A stretch of 64,000 bases of DNA from Odontocerum albicorne (GCA_949825065.1 OX463846.1:7335366-7399365), one strand, 5' to 3'; positions 9,966 to 21,265 are shown, counted from the stretch's first letter. Notes: a model not told the origin generated them from the letters alone. Numbers and translations: made by a program.

Positions 9966-10556
9966 ATTACAAATTCTTGTATTTAAATGCAAAATTAATT
10001 AATAGACTGAACTTACTAAGAACCATTTTTGTATCACTGTAGTAGTAGTGAGGTTCAAATATAAGACAAAGATTAAATCTCACACTCGTTTCAAATAATG
10101 TAAATTTTATATTAGTTGGGCCGCGGCGCAGGGACAATCACTGTTGAGAGCTGTCAAATCTCACGAGTGACTGTAACTCGAACGTGGTGCATCGTTTATA
10201 TGTGGGTTTCCCAAGTAAAAGTCAGCTATCTCAGAACAGGCGATGAGCTCAGTGAGGCTGCTGATATATGTAGATGGTTTATCTTGAGTAAAGTAGATTT
10301 AGGAAAACTTTATAAAAAATAATGACGTTATAGATAGACATGAAAAGCCTTTAAAAACTGGAAAACTTATATATCGCCATCTATCTTTTGCGCGATAACG
10401 GATACACCAAATCTCTGCAGTTTTACTCTCCAGTTTAATTATTTTGCTCTTTATATATTCAAACAACTTAACATCCTCTTTGATTAGGTGGCGAAGGGCA
10501 GAAAAAAATACTGTGAGTAACGCGAGAGATATAAGTACGTCTTGCATGACACTCTA
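9966..10556. other. Spacer
   Basis: No gene recognised. The 68-codon plus-strand frame at 10116-10322 and the minus-strand frame at 10299-10547 match nothing I know. Confidence 0.4.
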
Positions 10557-10664
10557 AAACACTGTATAACTGAAAGAAAATCGAAACACTGTATAACTGA
10601 AAGAAAATCGAAACACTGTATAACTGAAAGAAAATCGAAACACTGTATAACTGAAAGAAAATCG
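10557..10664. repeat. 27-bp tandem repeat, 4 perfect units
   Basis: Four consecutive identical copies begin AAACACTGTATAACTGAAAG. The lack of differences indicates recent expansion. The period is a multiple of three, so the minus strand reads as a periodic VSIFFQLYS peptide that I do not regard as real. Confidence 0.95.
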
Positions 10665-11714
10665 AGACAAATTGCGTTAAACTCTTGTTAGACATACTGT
10701 TATGCAAACTACAAGTACTTAAGCTCCATGTACTATAGTTGACAAGATATGTATTTCAAAAATAGGCTTACAAAGTCATCTCTAGTAGTACCAACGACAA
10801 GTACCCTAATCCACAATTTTGTTAGGCCCATTGTGTTACACTTATCACGGACAATGCATATTTATTCATTTAAACATCTCGTCATATAAACTCTTTCATA
10901 ATATTGAGGGTTCAATACTAAAACTACGTAACACGAAATATGGTGGTTTTGAGTTATTTACATCAATGAATTGCTCATCAAAAGGGCTTTCCAATGGTAT
11001 AAATAGGTATCTTAAAATATTATTTCTCAATTGAGTTATTTAACATTTTCATGATTAGGTAAGTCGTAAACTTGGAAACAAAAGAGTGCTTAAAGTAGAT
11101 ATCTGAAGTTCATATAACTTACATCTTACCATCTATTGAAACCTCTTTTATAAGTTTCATAAAAAATATTAGTGAGATACCTCATAATTAAAGAGGAGTT
11201 ACCAGATAAAAATATCTCGAAATTAAGAACGCCATTTTCTCGGAATGGAGAATTTTCAGTTACCTAGTTATAGTATAGAGCCCACGATATGTGGTAATAT
11301 TTTCTTTTTCTTTCAAAATCTGGTCAACGTTGTCCAGACCAATTTTGTTCGGTCACTATTATCTAAGTTGGGTAAATCGTTCAACTTCCACACATTGTAC
11401 TAAGAATACTATATATCTTTCACATCTAATGGAAACATTTTATTATTTTATCTATTTATATTTTCCCCATTATCGTTCGTCTTGAACCTTTCTTGTCTAT
11501 GGTGTATAATGAAATATATACCACAAAGTACTCTTTTGAGGCAAATATATATGTGGGGAAAATTAACTTGAAGACCTCAAACTCATGCGAGAGAGGGCGA
11601 AGCGTAGAGTATTCTCAAACTAAGAGCTATGTGACATTGATGGTGCGGACCTATCTGTGTTTCGAGAATTTGTCATCACAGGCATCAGAAGAGTTCTTTA
11701 AAGAGTCAAAGTTG
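10665..11714. other. Spacer
   Basis: No gene recognised. A 78-codon plus-strand frame at 11493-11729 precedes a LINE tail and may include earlier LINE sequence, but it has no motif I can name. Confidence 0.35.
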
Positions 11715-11960
11715 ATAGAGAGTGACTGATTTATATTAAAATCCGAAAGGTGTCCTATTTAGGTCATGTACTTAGAGGAGCAAAGTACAAATTACTGCAC
11801 CTGATCATCCAAGGCAAAATGGAGGGTTGAAGAGGTGTTGGCAGGTGGCAGATCGCCTGGCTCCGCAATATGATATACGTGATTGGACTGGTATAAGGAG
11901 CGTTGAGGATCTTTTCTGGGCTATCGGAGACAAAGATGCCTACTCTTAGGTGATATTCAA
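11715..11960 (+). pseudogene. LINE reverse transcriptase C-terminal tail fragment
   Basis: The plus strand reads IKIRKVSYLGHVLRGAKYKL, then LHLIIQGKMEG, a stop, RGVGRWQIAWLRN and further degraded sequence. This matches the RK(L/V)SYLGHVLRG...KIEGKR..GRR..SWL tail widespread in insect LINE polyproteins. The RT core is absent and the copy is broken by stop codons. It is a different family from the RTE-like pieces in this window. Confidence 0.65.
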
Positions 11961-12699
11961 AGTTGATGGGACCTGATATGACACTAGAAAGAAGAGGAAG
12001 GCATCAGAAAAGATAGCGAATAATGTATTAATATTCACTACAAATCCACATTCTTTCTAGACGGACAGGGACCAACAAACACATGACGATATTTTTTACT
12101 CGAGACCATATCATTAAACAACTTCCAAACGTACATATCAATAAATTTCAAAGGAAAGAAAGGTAATAAATTGTACGACTAGGAGCAAAAGACGAGGTAA
12201 AATTTTCAAAGATACGTATTTTGAAGCCTCTTATATTTCAGTAGAAACATTGATAATTTAATTATAAAGGTATAATTTCTTCAAACGTAAGTCAATTTAA
12301 TTGCCAAAAATGTTGAGCAACTAACTACTTCGGATTAGCAACTTTGGTCCTCTAAAATTTCGTAACGAGGGTTACTTGTAATGGAATTAACATTTTCACT
12401 GATTGTGAATATTTAATTAAAAGATCTGCCGATAAGAACACGATATTTTTTTGTTAATCCCATTACGAAGTCAAATTAAATGATTTATATAATATAATGA
12501 CTATCTTATATAGAACAAGACTCTCTGTGTGTAATTTTTTATTAATTTTATGCGATATTCCTTGATATATTCAAATAACTGAAAAAAAAACAAGGTCCCA
12601 GTGTGGTCAATAGTTCGTTGATAAAGTATTTGATTCTTCTCCATGCATTATGCGTGGAGAAGAAACTCCGAGTTCAGACGAAAATCTATGATCCAATTA
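11961..12699. other. AT-rich spacer
   Basis: No gene. A short hairpin with TTCTTCTCCA / TGGAGAAGAA arms lies near 12634-12664. Confidence 0.4.
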
Positions 12700-13690
12700 A
12701 TTTAGTAAACGATACAATTCGAGAAATCCAATCCATTGAACAAGAAATCCAATCGATTAATCGAAAAACCCAATTTATTAAATAAGAAGTTCAATCGATA
12801 GTGTTAATCAATTTATTAAATTGTTGTTCGATCAAGCAGTTTAGTGTTCAATATTGGAAGTAAAATTCTTGAAATTAATGTTACAAGACACTAACATAAG
12901 TAAAAATAAGCGTATTTTCTTGTTTAGTGTTCACTATTGGGAGTAAAATTTATTGAAATTAATCCAAAAAGACATTAACACAAGTAAAAATAAGCGTATA
13001 TTCTTGTTTAGTATTCACTATTGGGAGTAAAATTTCTTGAAATTAATGTAAAAATACATTAACACAAGTAAAAATAAGCGTATTTTCTTGTTTAGCGTTC
13101 ACTTTTGGGAGAAAAATTTCTTGAAATGAATGCAACAAGACACTAAAATAAGTAAAAATAAGGGTTTTTTCTTGTTAAGTGTTCACTATCGGGAATAAAA
13201 TTTCTTGAAATTAATGCAAAAAGACACTGAAATAAGTAAGAATAAGCGTATTTTATTGTTTAGTGCTCACTATTGGGAGTAAAGGTTCTTGAAATTAAAA
13301 CAACAAGACACTAAAATAAGTAAAATTAAGCGTATTTTCTTAAAAGTGATTTTTACGAAGGATGGCAAACTTGAATATTTAATCAGTTACTGTTTATTTT
13401 TAGATGAGGGCTGATGTGTTAAACAAAATAAACAAGACCACTATAAGAGGATTTCGGTACGTGGAACGAATGCATTTACGAGTAGAAGGACTAACGTCTG
13501 TTGTTTTAATTTCAAGAAATTTTACTCCCAATAGTGAACACAAAACAGCTTGATCGAGCAACAATTCATTAAATTGATGAACACTATCCATCAAACTTAT
13601 CATTTAACCAATTGGGTTTTCGATGAATCGATTGGGTTTCTTGATCAATGGATTGGACTTCTCGAATCGTATATTGAATTTTATTTTGCG
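12700..13690. repeat. Inverted arms flanking an 83-bp tandem array (foldback-like)
   Basis: The left arm (about 12700-12890) and right arm (about 13500-13685) are diverged inverted copies. The left arm has ATTCGAGAAATCCAATCCAT, GAAATCCAATCGATTAATCG and GTTGTTCGATCAAGCAGTTT; the right arm carries the complements in reverse order. The space between is mostly an 83-bp tandem array. Long inverted repeats around tandem repeats recall Foldback-type elements, but no target duplication or transposase is visible. Both arms contain short internal repeats of a CCAATC-bearing motif. Confidence 0.65.
12841..13345. repeat. 82-85-bp tandem repeat, 6 units
   Basis: The landmark TTAGTGTTCACTATTGGGAG or a variant recurs near 12841, 12923, 13008, 13092, 13175 and 13260. 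Each is followed by TTCTTGAAATTAATG, AAGTAAAAATAAGCGTATTT and a T-rich junction. Units differ by scattered substitutions. No reading frame is conserved. Confidence 0.85.
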
Positions 13691-13744
13691 AAAACCACCT
13701 TAACTTATAAAATACAAACACTGTACTCCAAAAATTTCAATACA

Positions 13745-14702
13745 CGAGGCATATCCAGAAAGTAAGTGTACTGAATTTTTGTAGGTTACAATTTTTTTTA
13801 TTTAAACAAAAAAATTACGTGGTTACCGTAGTACATATGTAAGCTATTTTTCGAGATAGTCGCCATTCCTCTCAATGCAGGTGGTGAAGCGGGATATCAA
13901 CTTTTTGATGCCTTCCTCGAAGTAGTTTCCCGCCAACCCCTCCGTCCACTTCTCCACCTCCTCCTTTACCTCCTCGTCGGTTGAAAACCTTTTTCCACCC
14001 ATGTGCAGCTTCAGAGAGGTAAAGAGATAGTAATCTGAAGGTGCTAGGACAGGGGAATGCGCGGGATGGTTCGGGACATCCCACTTAAACGAGGCGAGCA
14101 GTTCCTTCGTGGCGTTGGCCGTGTGTGGTCTGGCATTGTCGTGCAGCAGGCAGACTCCCTTTGTCAGCATGCCTCTCCTCTTGTTCTGAATCGCCCTCCG
14201 CAATTTTTTTAGGGTCTTACAGTATCTTGCAGAGTTGATGGTCTCCCCTTGAGACATATATTCAATTAAAATTATGCCTTGACAGTCCCAAAACACGGAT
14301 GCTATGATTTTCTTGGCTGAAATTGTGGTTTTGAACTTTTTGGCGGAGGGTGAAGAGGTGTGACGTGACCGTTTTTAAACTCGCGACACCACTTGTACAC
14401 ACTCGTACGATTAATAGCTTTATCACCATATGCAGTTGTCACCTCATTATAAACCTCAACCGGAGGTTTTCCCTTCCAAACGAGATAACGGATGACGCCG
14501 CGTATTTCGCACTTGGCGGGAGATTGGATTGACATTTTTCACGAAACGTGTTGTCGCGTCGACACTTCTCAACGTACTGACCTCGAACCGGTCTCGTTGC
14601 TGAGAGGAAGGGTCAGGCTACACGAAAGTGTAGCCAACATGTCGAAAATAAAATCCATCCGGTCGTGAGAGCCTCAGTACACTTACTTTCTGGATCGCAT
14701 AG
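13745..14702 (-). mobile_element. mariner element B, 958 bp, internally deleted
   Basis: The left TIR CGAGGCATATCCAGAAAG begins at 13745 and matches element A. The right TIR keeps AGTACACTTACTTTCTGGAT, but its outer part is decayed (CGCATAG). TA follows at 14703-14704, while the left flank reads CA, a mutated TA. The element is about 350 bp short of a full mariner. It retains the transposase N-terminus that element A lacks and loses the middle that A keeps. Confidence 0.85.
13844..14535 (-). pseudogene. mariner transposase, centre deleted (element B)
   Basis: The minus-strand frame 14302-14535 starts MSIQSPAKCEIRGVIRYLVW and continues through the helix-turn-helix (NEVTTAYGDKAINRTSVYKW, CREFKNG). 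After a frame break, 13844-14296 carries QGETINSARYCKTLKKLRRA, LLHDNARPHTA, SPVLAPSDYYLF and the C-terminus NGDYLEK. The second and third catalytic Asp keep the 34-residue spacing. The TGDETW block with the first Asp is deleted, and the usual PDLAPSD has become PVLAPSD. It cannot be active. The start codon is the family start. Confidence 0.9.
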
Positions 14703-14704
14703 TA

Positions 14705-14889
14705 GTACAGTATTGTAGAGTGCAGTTATATACTCGTAGATATTATTTACATTACGGTTAAAAAACTTTAAAAAATACGAGAAATATACATATAGAGTAA
14801 AAACATGTTCATAAAAAAATGTGAATTATTATGATATCATTGTACAAAATACAATAAAATCCGACATTCTTTTTATTAAAAAACAACGT
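14705..14889. other. AT-rich spacer
   Basis: Nothing recognised. Confidence 0.4.
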
Positions 14890-14972
14890 TTATTAACCGA
14901 AATCGAGTGCGTGACCTCCGAGTCAGAAGACCGGCGTCCTGTTATCTATTATAGATTTCGGAGGTCATCATT
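14890..14972 (-). mobile_element. SINE tRNA-like head fragment
   Basis: The minus strand begins GATGACCTCCGAAATCTATA and later has CGGTCTTCTGACTCGGAGGT, matching the head of the other SINEs. The A-box and B-box (CGCACTCGATTTC) are both degraded. No body or tail is recognisable. Confidence 0.45.
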
Positions 14973-15004
14973 AAAATATTTTATATAAATGATTAACCCT
15001 AAAT

Positions 15005-15255
15005 ACAAACGTTCCATCACGCCGTCTGTCTATCGGGGTAGGTAGATAGGAAAAAGCACCAGACTTTTCTATCGCGATACACATAATTCAACTCTTTTGA
15101 TTCGTTTTACTTCTGACATTTCGTTCTTTAAAAAATATCGTTCACCTGATCCAACTGTATTTTCCTTGGTCTTCTTCTTCCACTCACATTTGCACTGTAT
15201 ATTTATTTTGTTACTTCATTCATTCCTTCTACGTTCCCTAATCATCTTCTTCATA
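15005..15255 (-). pseudogene. RTE-like LINE 3' end, decayed
   Basis: The plus-strand text contains the complement of the family's 3' end: ATCACGCCGTCTGTCTATCG, CAGACTTTTCTATCGCGATA, CACCTGATCCAACTGTATTT, CCTTGGTCTTC and CACTCACATTTGCACTGTAT. On the minus strand these correspond to the IYSANVSG...GRPRK..LDQV..IL block and the terminal region. Frames are broken. Confidence 0.6.
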
Positions 15256-16119
15256 TTACAAAAAAAAAATCTTCAATTTACATTCACCTCTTATCCCTTC
15301 AATCAGTATACATATTTTTCTATAGCTCATAAACTACTTGCCATTAAATCTTGTAACGCTACAAAGCAACACTTAAACAACGCTATATAAATCTGTTAAA
15401 CGAACGGCTGCAGACCTATCGATCGTTTCGAAACTTTGATGTGCTTTCCATTGAAGTTTTAGGTTTTGTTATATCAAATATATATACTTGCTGAAGTACA
15501 ACAGTTTACACAGGACTAAATAGCATACGCATAGGCGTAAGCCATCCACAGGGTAGCTGGCAATTATTCTCGATCACGATATATGATATTGTCCATAAAT
15601 CAATTGCCAAATGTTGAACCGAGACACATAGTTCTCTTTTGGCAAATAAATGTCATTTACATAATGTGCAATGATTCTATCATAAAAACCATAAAATTTA
15701 TTCGTTTCTTCAAAGAAATACTTCTATTTATTTTCCAATTTCCTTCGAATCTTGAATACTAGAAATGTTATTTTCTTGCAAGGTGAGACTTCGTAATGAA
15801 CGTAAAAGAGTTTGAAAAAGAGTAAAGTTGCAATAAAAGAGAGAACGGGAAGAGAAATGGAGTTTTTAGAATACGTTGCTTGAGCACGGACCGTTAAACA
15901 TGGCATAAAATAGATTTTTCCCTTGCTTGTATGGCAAAGGTGGAATAACCACAAGGGAAAAGATTTCAGGACTGTTATATTTATTATTTATGTATTCGTG
16001 GTTTAATCAAATGAAAACGAATGATTTTTTCCACCAGTTTTAACAAACATTTCAAATCTTTCCTAGCCTAAAAATGGTTTCCGAACAATCTAGTTTAGAC
16101 ACTCTTGCGAATGCGTAAA
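15256..16119. other. Spacer
   Basis: No gene or element recognised. Confidence 0.4.
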
Positions 16120-17420
16120 TTTTCTTCTTTTTCTTTGCCCTTATCCCATTCGGTTGCATTATCTTCGACTTTTTCTACGTTGCTTCGATTCTTCCTTTTC
16201 TTTACCACTATCCCATTCAGTTGGTATCAATTGGTTTATCTTTGACCTTCTGTACGTTACTTCGATTCTTCTTTTTCTTTACCACTATCCCATTCAGTTG
16301 GTATCAATTGGTTTATCTTTGACCTTCTGTACGTTACTTCGATTCTTCTTTTTCTTTACCACTATCCCATTCAGTTGGTATCAATTGCTTTATCTTTGAC
16401 CTTCTCTACGTTACTTCAATTCTTCTTTTTCTTTACCACTATCCCAGTCAGTTGGTATCAATTGCTTTATCTTTGACCTTCTCTATCTATCAACAATTCT
16501 TCTTTTTCTTTACCACTATCCCATTCAGTTGGTATCGGTTGCTTAATCTTTGACCTTTTCTATGTTATATCGATTCATCTTTTTCTTTCCCATTATCCCA
16601 TTCAGTTGGTATCGGTTGCTATATCTTTGACCTTCTCTATCTATCAACAATTCTTCTTTTTCTTTACCACTATCCTATTCAGTTGGTATCGGTTGCTATA
16701 TCTTTGACCTTTTCTATGTTACTTCGATTCATCTTTTTCTTTCCCATTATCCCATTCAGTTGGTATCGGTTGCTATATCTTTGACCTTTTCTATGTTACT
16801 TCGATTCACCTTTTTCTTTACCATTATCCCATTCAGTTGGTATCGGTTGCTTTATCTTTGATTTTTTCTGTTACTTCGATTCATCTTTTTCTTTACCATT
16901 ATCCTATTCAGTTGGTATCGGTTGCTATATCTTTGACCTTTTCTACGTTACTTCGATTCACATTTTTCTTTACCATTATCCCATTCAGTTGGTATAGATT
17001 CCTTTATCTTTAACCTTTTCTACATTGCTTTCATTCTTCTTTTAATTTACTATTATCCCATTCAATTGGTGTTGGTTGCTTGTATATTTATCCACCTTTA
17101 TTTTATACGTTATTTTTCTTTTCTTTCATATCATTTAATTAGTATCCATAGCTTTGGTCTTTATTTTCAACCACCTCAATTTCATCCTTACTATTCATTT
17201 TCTTTGTCATTATTCTATTCAATTGGTATTAGTTGCTTGAACATTTATATTTGTCTAGCATTATTTCAACCCTGTTCTTCTTCTTCTTTCCCATCATCCC
17301 ATTTAATTGGTATCAGTTGTTTAAATGTTAACATTCCTTCAGCTTTACATTCCTTTATCCCTATTTTTCAATTTATTCATCACTATCCCATTAAATTGGT
17401 ATCGGATACTTGGATTATTA
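16120..17420. repeat. 77-bp minisatellite, about 17 units
   Basis: The block CCCATTCAGTTGGTATC recurs about every 77 bp (16211, 16288, 16365, 16443, 16520 and onward), with TTTATCTTTGACCTTCT and CTTCGATTC...TTTTTCTTTACC between. The first units are near identical; after about 17040 the array decays into ATTGGTATTAGTTGCTTG-like units. It is strongly pyrimidine-rich on the plus strand. The long open frames through it come from this composition. Confidence 0.9.
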
Positions 17421-17559
17421 TCCTCCATCCATCTTTATCTAATCTATATATAGAGATAGACCAAAAACGTTCTTTATTCACCTTTATTGGGTCTTCTTTT
17501 ACATATTATGGAGCTGTTTATACTTTGAAGCCTTTTTTTAATCTCTCTCTCTCTGTGGT

Positions 17560-17886
17560 TGCAGTCCTAAGACTGGTTTGCAGCAATTTCAACTCTTCTC
17601 CTCCATTCCTACCTGTCCTGTGCGGCTCTTTTTAAAACTGTATATGTTGAGCAGCGCACGTCCACCAACAGGTCTTCCAGGTACTCTCGGCGTGGGCGTC
17701 CCCTAGAGTTTGTCCCCTCGGTCATACCCTCCATTATGGCATGCAAAAGGCCCTCTTGTCGTATTATATGACCGATCCATCTTGCACGCCTTTCGGACAA
17801 GATCCTGAGCAGGTGCCTTCCTCCTTCGATTCGTTGGAGAACCTCTTCATTCGTGATATGATTTTTTAATCTATCTCGAGTGTAAT
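17560..17886 (-). pseudogene. LINE reverse transcriptase C-terminal tail fragment
   Basis: The minus strand reads KNHITNEEVLQRIEGGRHLL, then SERRARWIGHIIRQEGLLHA, IMEGMTEGTNSRGRPR, EYLEDLL, CSTYTVLKRAAQDR, a stop, and EWRRRVEIAANQS. This is the characteristic tail of an insect LINE polyprotein (RARWIGHILR...EG...GRPR...Y...A..R..WR...A.NQ). Apart from one stop the frame is open, so this copy is fairly young. Upstream RT domains are absent. Confidence 0.75.
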
Positions 17887-18714
17887 AAAAAAGCTTATTT
17901 AGTAAATCTTGGATCTTATCACTCTCCTTTATTCTTATATTTTTTATTGCATCATTGAAAGAAGAAACTCTTAATTTTTACCTTTTATTTATTATCGATG
18001 AAGTTGATTTTCAAACGTCGTCGGCAAAGTGCCTCTTCAACATGAAAGTATTTTCCAAATAAAATCTATCGCAGTGCAGCCTTAAAAATTCGTACGTTTT
18101 TAATAGCTCGTTTCTAATCGTTTATACTTTATTATTTTCATATTTTAATGTATGCAAATCAGCGGAGTAAAGTTATTAAACGTCATTTTATTATACACTT
18201 TGAAATTGACTCATAATTATTAATTAGCCTGTGTTTAATACAAAATTTGGTATTGGCATGACTACTTTTCTATTTAGATCGGGGGAACGGTGTTAATTGT
18301 GCCACTAAAATAACTAGTTTGGGAGGTCGTTACAATGAAGCTTTGAAAGTCCCTTGTTTGGTACGTAGCACTGAAATTCCTTTGTTTCAGGCTTTGTTTC
18401 TAATTAACATTCATTATTTTATCTACTAAAATAAATGATCGAACACATCAAAATAAAAAAAAATATTGAAAATAATATTGTACTTCCATCGTAAGATCTG
18501 ATAGACTGATGTTATTTTATATATATATTTTTTTAAAAATATATAATACTTTATATTAAACTGAAACAGTTACCTCAATCGTAAAAAAAATATAACTGTA
18601 AAAGCTTTACTAAATAAATCAGTCAAAGCCTTGTTTTATACTGTAAATGGTATTATATGTTATTCACAATTAAGTTTAATTGGCACATTCATAATTAGAA
18701 CTTTCGATGACCGA
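17887..18714. other. AT-rich spacer
   Basis: No gene or element recognised. Confidence 0.4.
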
Positions 18715-18960
18715 GTGATGTGACTCCCATGATAGTCCTTGACAGCTCTTCTCTATCCATCCCTGAACTCAGCAGTTCAAAGAACAGCGTTTATGTGTAG
18801 TCCTGTGGCGTCCCTCACTTGGTCAATCCAACGCATTGGGTCTCTTCCTCTTGTGCGTTGTCCTTCCACGCTTTCGGTGACCACAAGCATCTCTAAACTG
18901 TCATTGGCCACGGGGAATGTATAGGCGTGGGTCGAAAACCTATCAGACCCTCAGTTCCTC
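18715..18960 (-). pseudogene. LINE reverse transcriptase C-terminal tail fragment
   Basis: The minus strand, in one main frame, reads SVEGQRTRGRDPMRWIDQVR, DATGLHINAVL, a stop, AEFRDG, then RRAVKDYHGSH. This matches LINE tails of the form EG.R.RGRP..RW.DQ....TG......A..R..WR..V. It has stops and no RT core. It is a family distinct from the tail at 17560. Confidence 0.65.
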
Positions 18961-19334
18961 GAGAATGGAGGCATTAATTTGTCTTGCCGTCTATGGAATC
19001 GTAGCGTTATCTCCTATTAATGCGTTTATTTATGTTTGAGTCACCATTTTTGATATTTCGAAGAATTTTACAAGACAGAGGAAGAATTAGCACCTTTGTT
19101 CTTTGACTATAAAATATGGACCTCTAAAACCGTGCGTCCATTCCCGTTTTTGAAAAAAATATGTGTTTCATTTCAGATATTCCATCCACTCAGTTTGCTT
19201 AAGAACTACATATTTCTAGGCTTTTTTATTTCCCATGGAGACGTCTGGATGTGAGTGCATCTAACAATAGTATGTCGTTCTACCAATCTTGCCTATGGCC
19301 ATTAAAATTATTTTTCTACTATGCAGACGACAAT
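18961..19334. other. Spacer
   Basis: Nothing recognised. Confidence 0.4.
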
Positions 19335-19800
19335 ATATTTTATTTGACCACGGGTCCATCTAAAATCAATCATAATGCATTCACATTTTATGGGACGGTA
19401 GCTAAAACATAGTCTCAATAGTACAAAAGATAATTCTTTTTATTTGACCACGTATCCATCCAAAATTAATCATAATGCATTCACATTTTATGGGATGGTA
19501 GTTGAAACATAGTGTCAATAGTACAAAAGACAATACTTTTTATTTGACCACGTATCCAAAGTGAATTATATTACATTAAGATTTAATTTAATAATTTTGG
19601 AAAAAAACATTGGTCACCCTATTAAACCTCTCAAACAGCACTATTTTACACTTAACTATAAATTAAACATCTTTTCTTTGACTGTGAATCCAAAATGGTT
19701 CATTCTGCATGAAAATTTTACGGAATGGTCGTGGAAAAAAACTTGGTTATCCTATTGAACCTCTCAAATAGAAACATTTTATACTTAACTATGAATTTTC
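19335..19800. repeat. Diverging tandem repeat, about 100-126-bp units
   Basis: Units start TATTTGACCACG at about 19341, 19441 and 19541. The first two are nearly identical over 100 bp (AATCATAATGCATTCACATT shared). A longer form of about 126 bp follows twice (19545 and 19673), sharing CCTATTAAACCTCTCAAA-like and TTTTACACTTAACTATAAA-like blocks. All appear to derive from one unit. Confidence 0.7.
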
Positions 19801-20573
19801 AAAGTATCAATACTGCTTTCAAGTGACCTGAATTTAAAACTAAATGTTTTCTATTACAAAGTAGGCATTATATTTAAATTAAAGATATTTGAATAAGTCT
19901 ATTAAATTTTTATATTTGCAAAATAAATAAAGATTATGTTTCACTTCTATCTTGTTTGCGAAATGATAAGTTTATTTGAAAAAAGGTATTATGAAACAAG
20001 TTTCGCATCCAGAGATAAATATGTTGAACTATAATATATCAAACTTCGTTAAGTCGTAAACAAACTATTTCGAAGTAATTTTTAGGCCTTGACTGTATAA
20101 AGCTGTTCTAGTAAAAAAATCAATCTTTATGGTGTCTATTTTAAAAGCCTTTTGAAGCGATTCATGCCTTCATACTTTGTAACAAAAGTTTTTATTTTGC
20201 TTTGGGCAATTCAAAGAAATCAACCGAGATAATTTGGTCCATTGGGTCGATCTTCTTTGATACCAAGTACACTTTAAAACCTAGAAAATCTAAGTAGATT
20301 ACATATCTAAGAAGACACATGCCAGATGCCTCGTTTGTATTTGAAGAGTACTCGGTCTTCTTTCGCTAATTAATACTCGACAGATTACTCGCTTTTTTCT
20401 AAAATGTGTTTTTACACGTACTAAGAAAATACTTGAGCGAGTACTTGACACGTGTAAACAAAGCATTGTTTCGTTTTATTTTGTGGAGCCAGTACAACTA
20501 AAAAAAAAACTTTATTCAAGACTTACCACATCCGAAATTTTAAACATCTTTCTTTTTATTCTGTGATTTCAAA
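19801..20573. other. AT-rich spacer
   Basis: No gene or element recognised. Confidence 0.4.
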
Positions 20574-20958
20574 AAGACAAGCGTGTCATATTTTGAACAG
20601 GTGGATGATGATATTCTTAACAAAAAAAAAGACAAGCGTGTCATATTTGGAACAGGTGGATGATGATATTCTTAACAAAAAAAAAGACAAGCGTGTCATA
20701 TTTTGAACAGGTGGATGATGATATTCTTAACAAAAAAAAAGACAAGCGTGTCATATTTTGAACAGGTGGATGATGATATTCTTAACAAAAAAAAAGGCAA
20801 GCGTGTCATATTTTGAACAGGTGGATGATGATATTCTTAACAAAAAAAAAGACAAGCGTGTCATATTTTGAACAGGTGGATGATGATATTCTTAACAAAA
20901 AAAAGACAAGCGTGTCATATTTTGAACAGGTGGATGATGATATTCTTAACACAAAAAA
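20574..20958. repeat. 55-bp tandem repeat, 7 units
   Basis: GACAAGCGTGTCATATTTTG recurs at 20576, 20631, 20686, 20741, 20796 (GGCAAG), 20851 and 20905. Units are almost identical; differences are one T-to-G change, one A-to-G change and one lost A in the A-run. The head AGACAAGCGTGTCATA contains a GACA..TGTC dyad. There are no spacers of varying sequence, so it is not CRISPR-like. Confidence 0.95.
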
Positions 20959-20991
20959 AATAATCACGAAAATAAAAATGCGTTTCAAGCC

Positions 20992-21195
20992 TAGATATGG
21001 TACGAGTAGTTAGACACCCGTCTTCCAATCCGGGTGTTGCACGTTCGTTTGCTGTTAGGAAACAGTTTTTTTCTAAAAGAGATTTAGTCTAGATTTCACT
21101 TATGACTTTTGCATTTTTCTGGTTTGTTGAAAGTGATTACTACATGGCAATAAACCCACCAAATTTTACTGTATGTGTTAAACTATATTACACTT
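20992..21195 (+). mobile_element. tRNA-derived SINE, degraded
   Basis: The head is decayed (GTACGAGTAGTTAGACACCC, CGTCTTCCAATCCGGGTG). The body has AAGAGATTTAGTCTAGATTT. The tail reads CTGGTTTGTTGAAAGTGATT, CATGGCAATAAACCCACC and GTGTTAAAC, matching the family tail. Confidence 0.55.
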
Positions 21196-21265
21196 TAACT
21201 GTATACAGTGCAACCTAGAGAGTTTATTGCCATTTAGTAATATATTTTAACCGACAATGGAAAAA
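21196..21265 (-). mobile_element. SINE tail fragment, inverted
   Basis: The minus strand gives TGGCAATAAACTCTCTAGGT and TGCACTGTATACAG, the family 3' tail. It lies tail-to-tail with the copy at 20992-21195. Confidence 0.45.

Noticed and set aside
10468..10707. Minus-strand frame with repeated VSIFFQLYS
   Set aside because: It is the translation of a 27-bp tandem repeat and has no supporting flanking domain.
17066..17635. 189-codon plus-strand open frame
   Set aside because: It runs through the decayed end of the 77-bp pyrimidine-rich minisatellite and then antisense across a LINE tail. The composition (Ser, Phe, Leu, Tyr) follows the repeat, not a protein family.
20806..21013. Periodic open frames on both strands in the 55-bp array
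   Set aside because: They arise from the repeat, and the seven-unit array has no variable spacers, so it is neither a gene nor a CRISPR.
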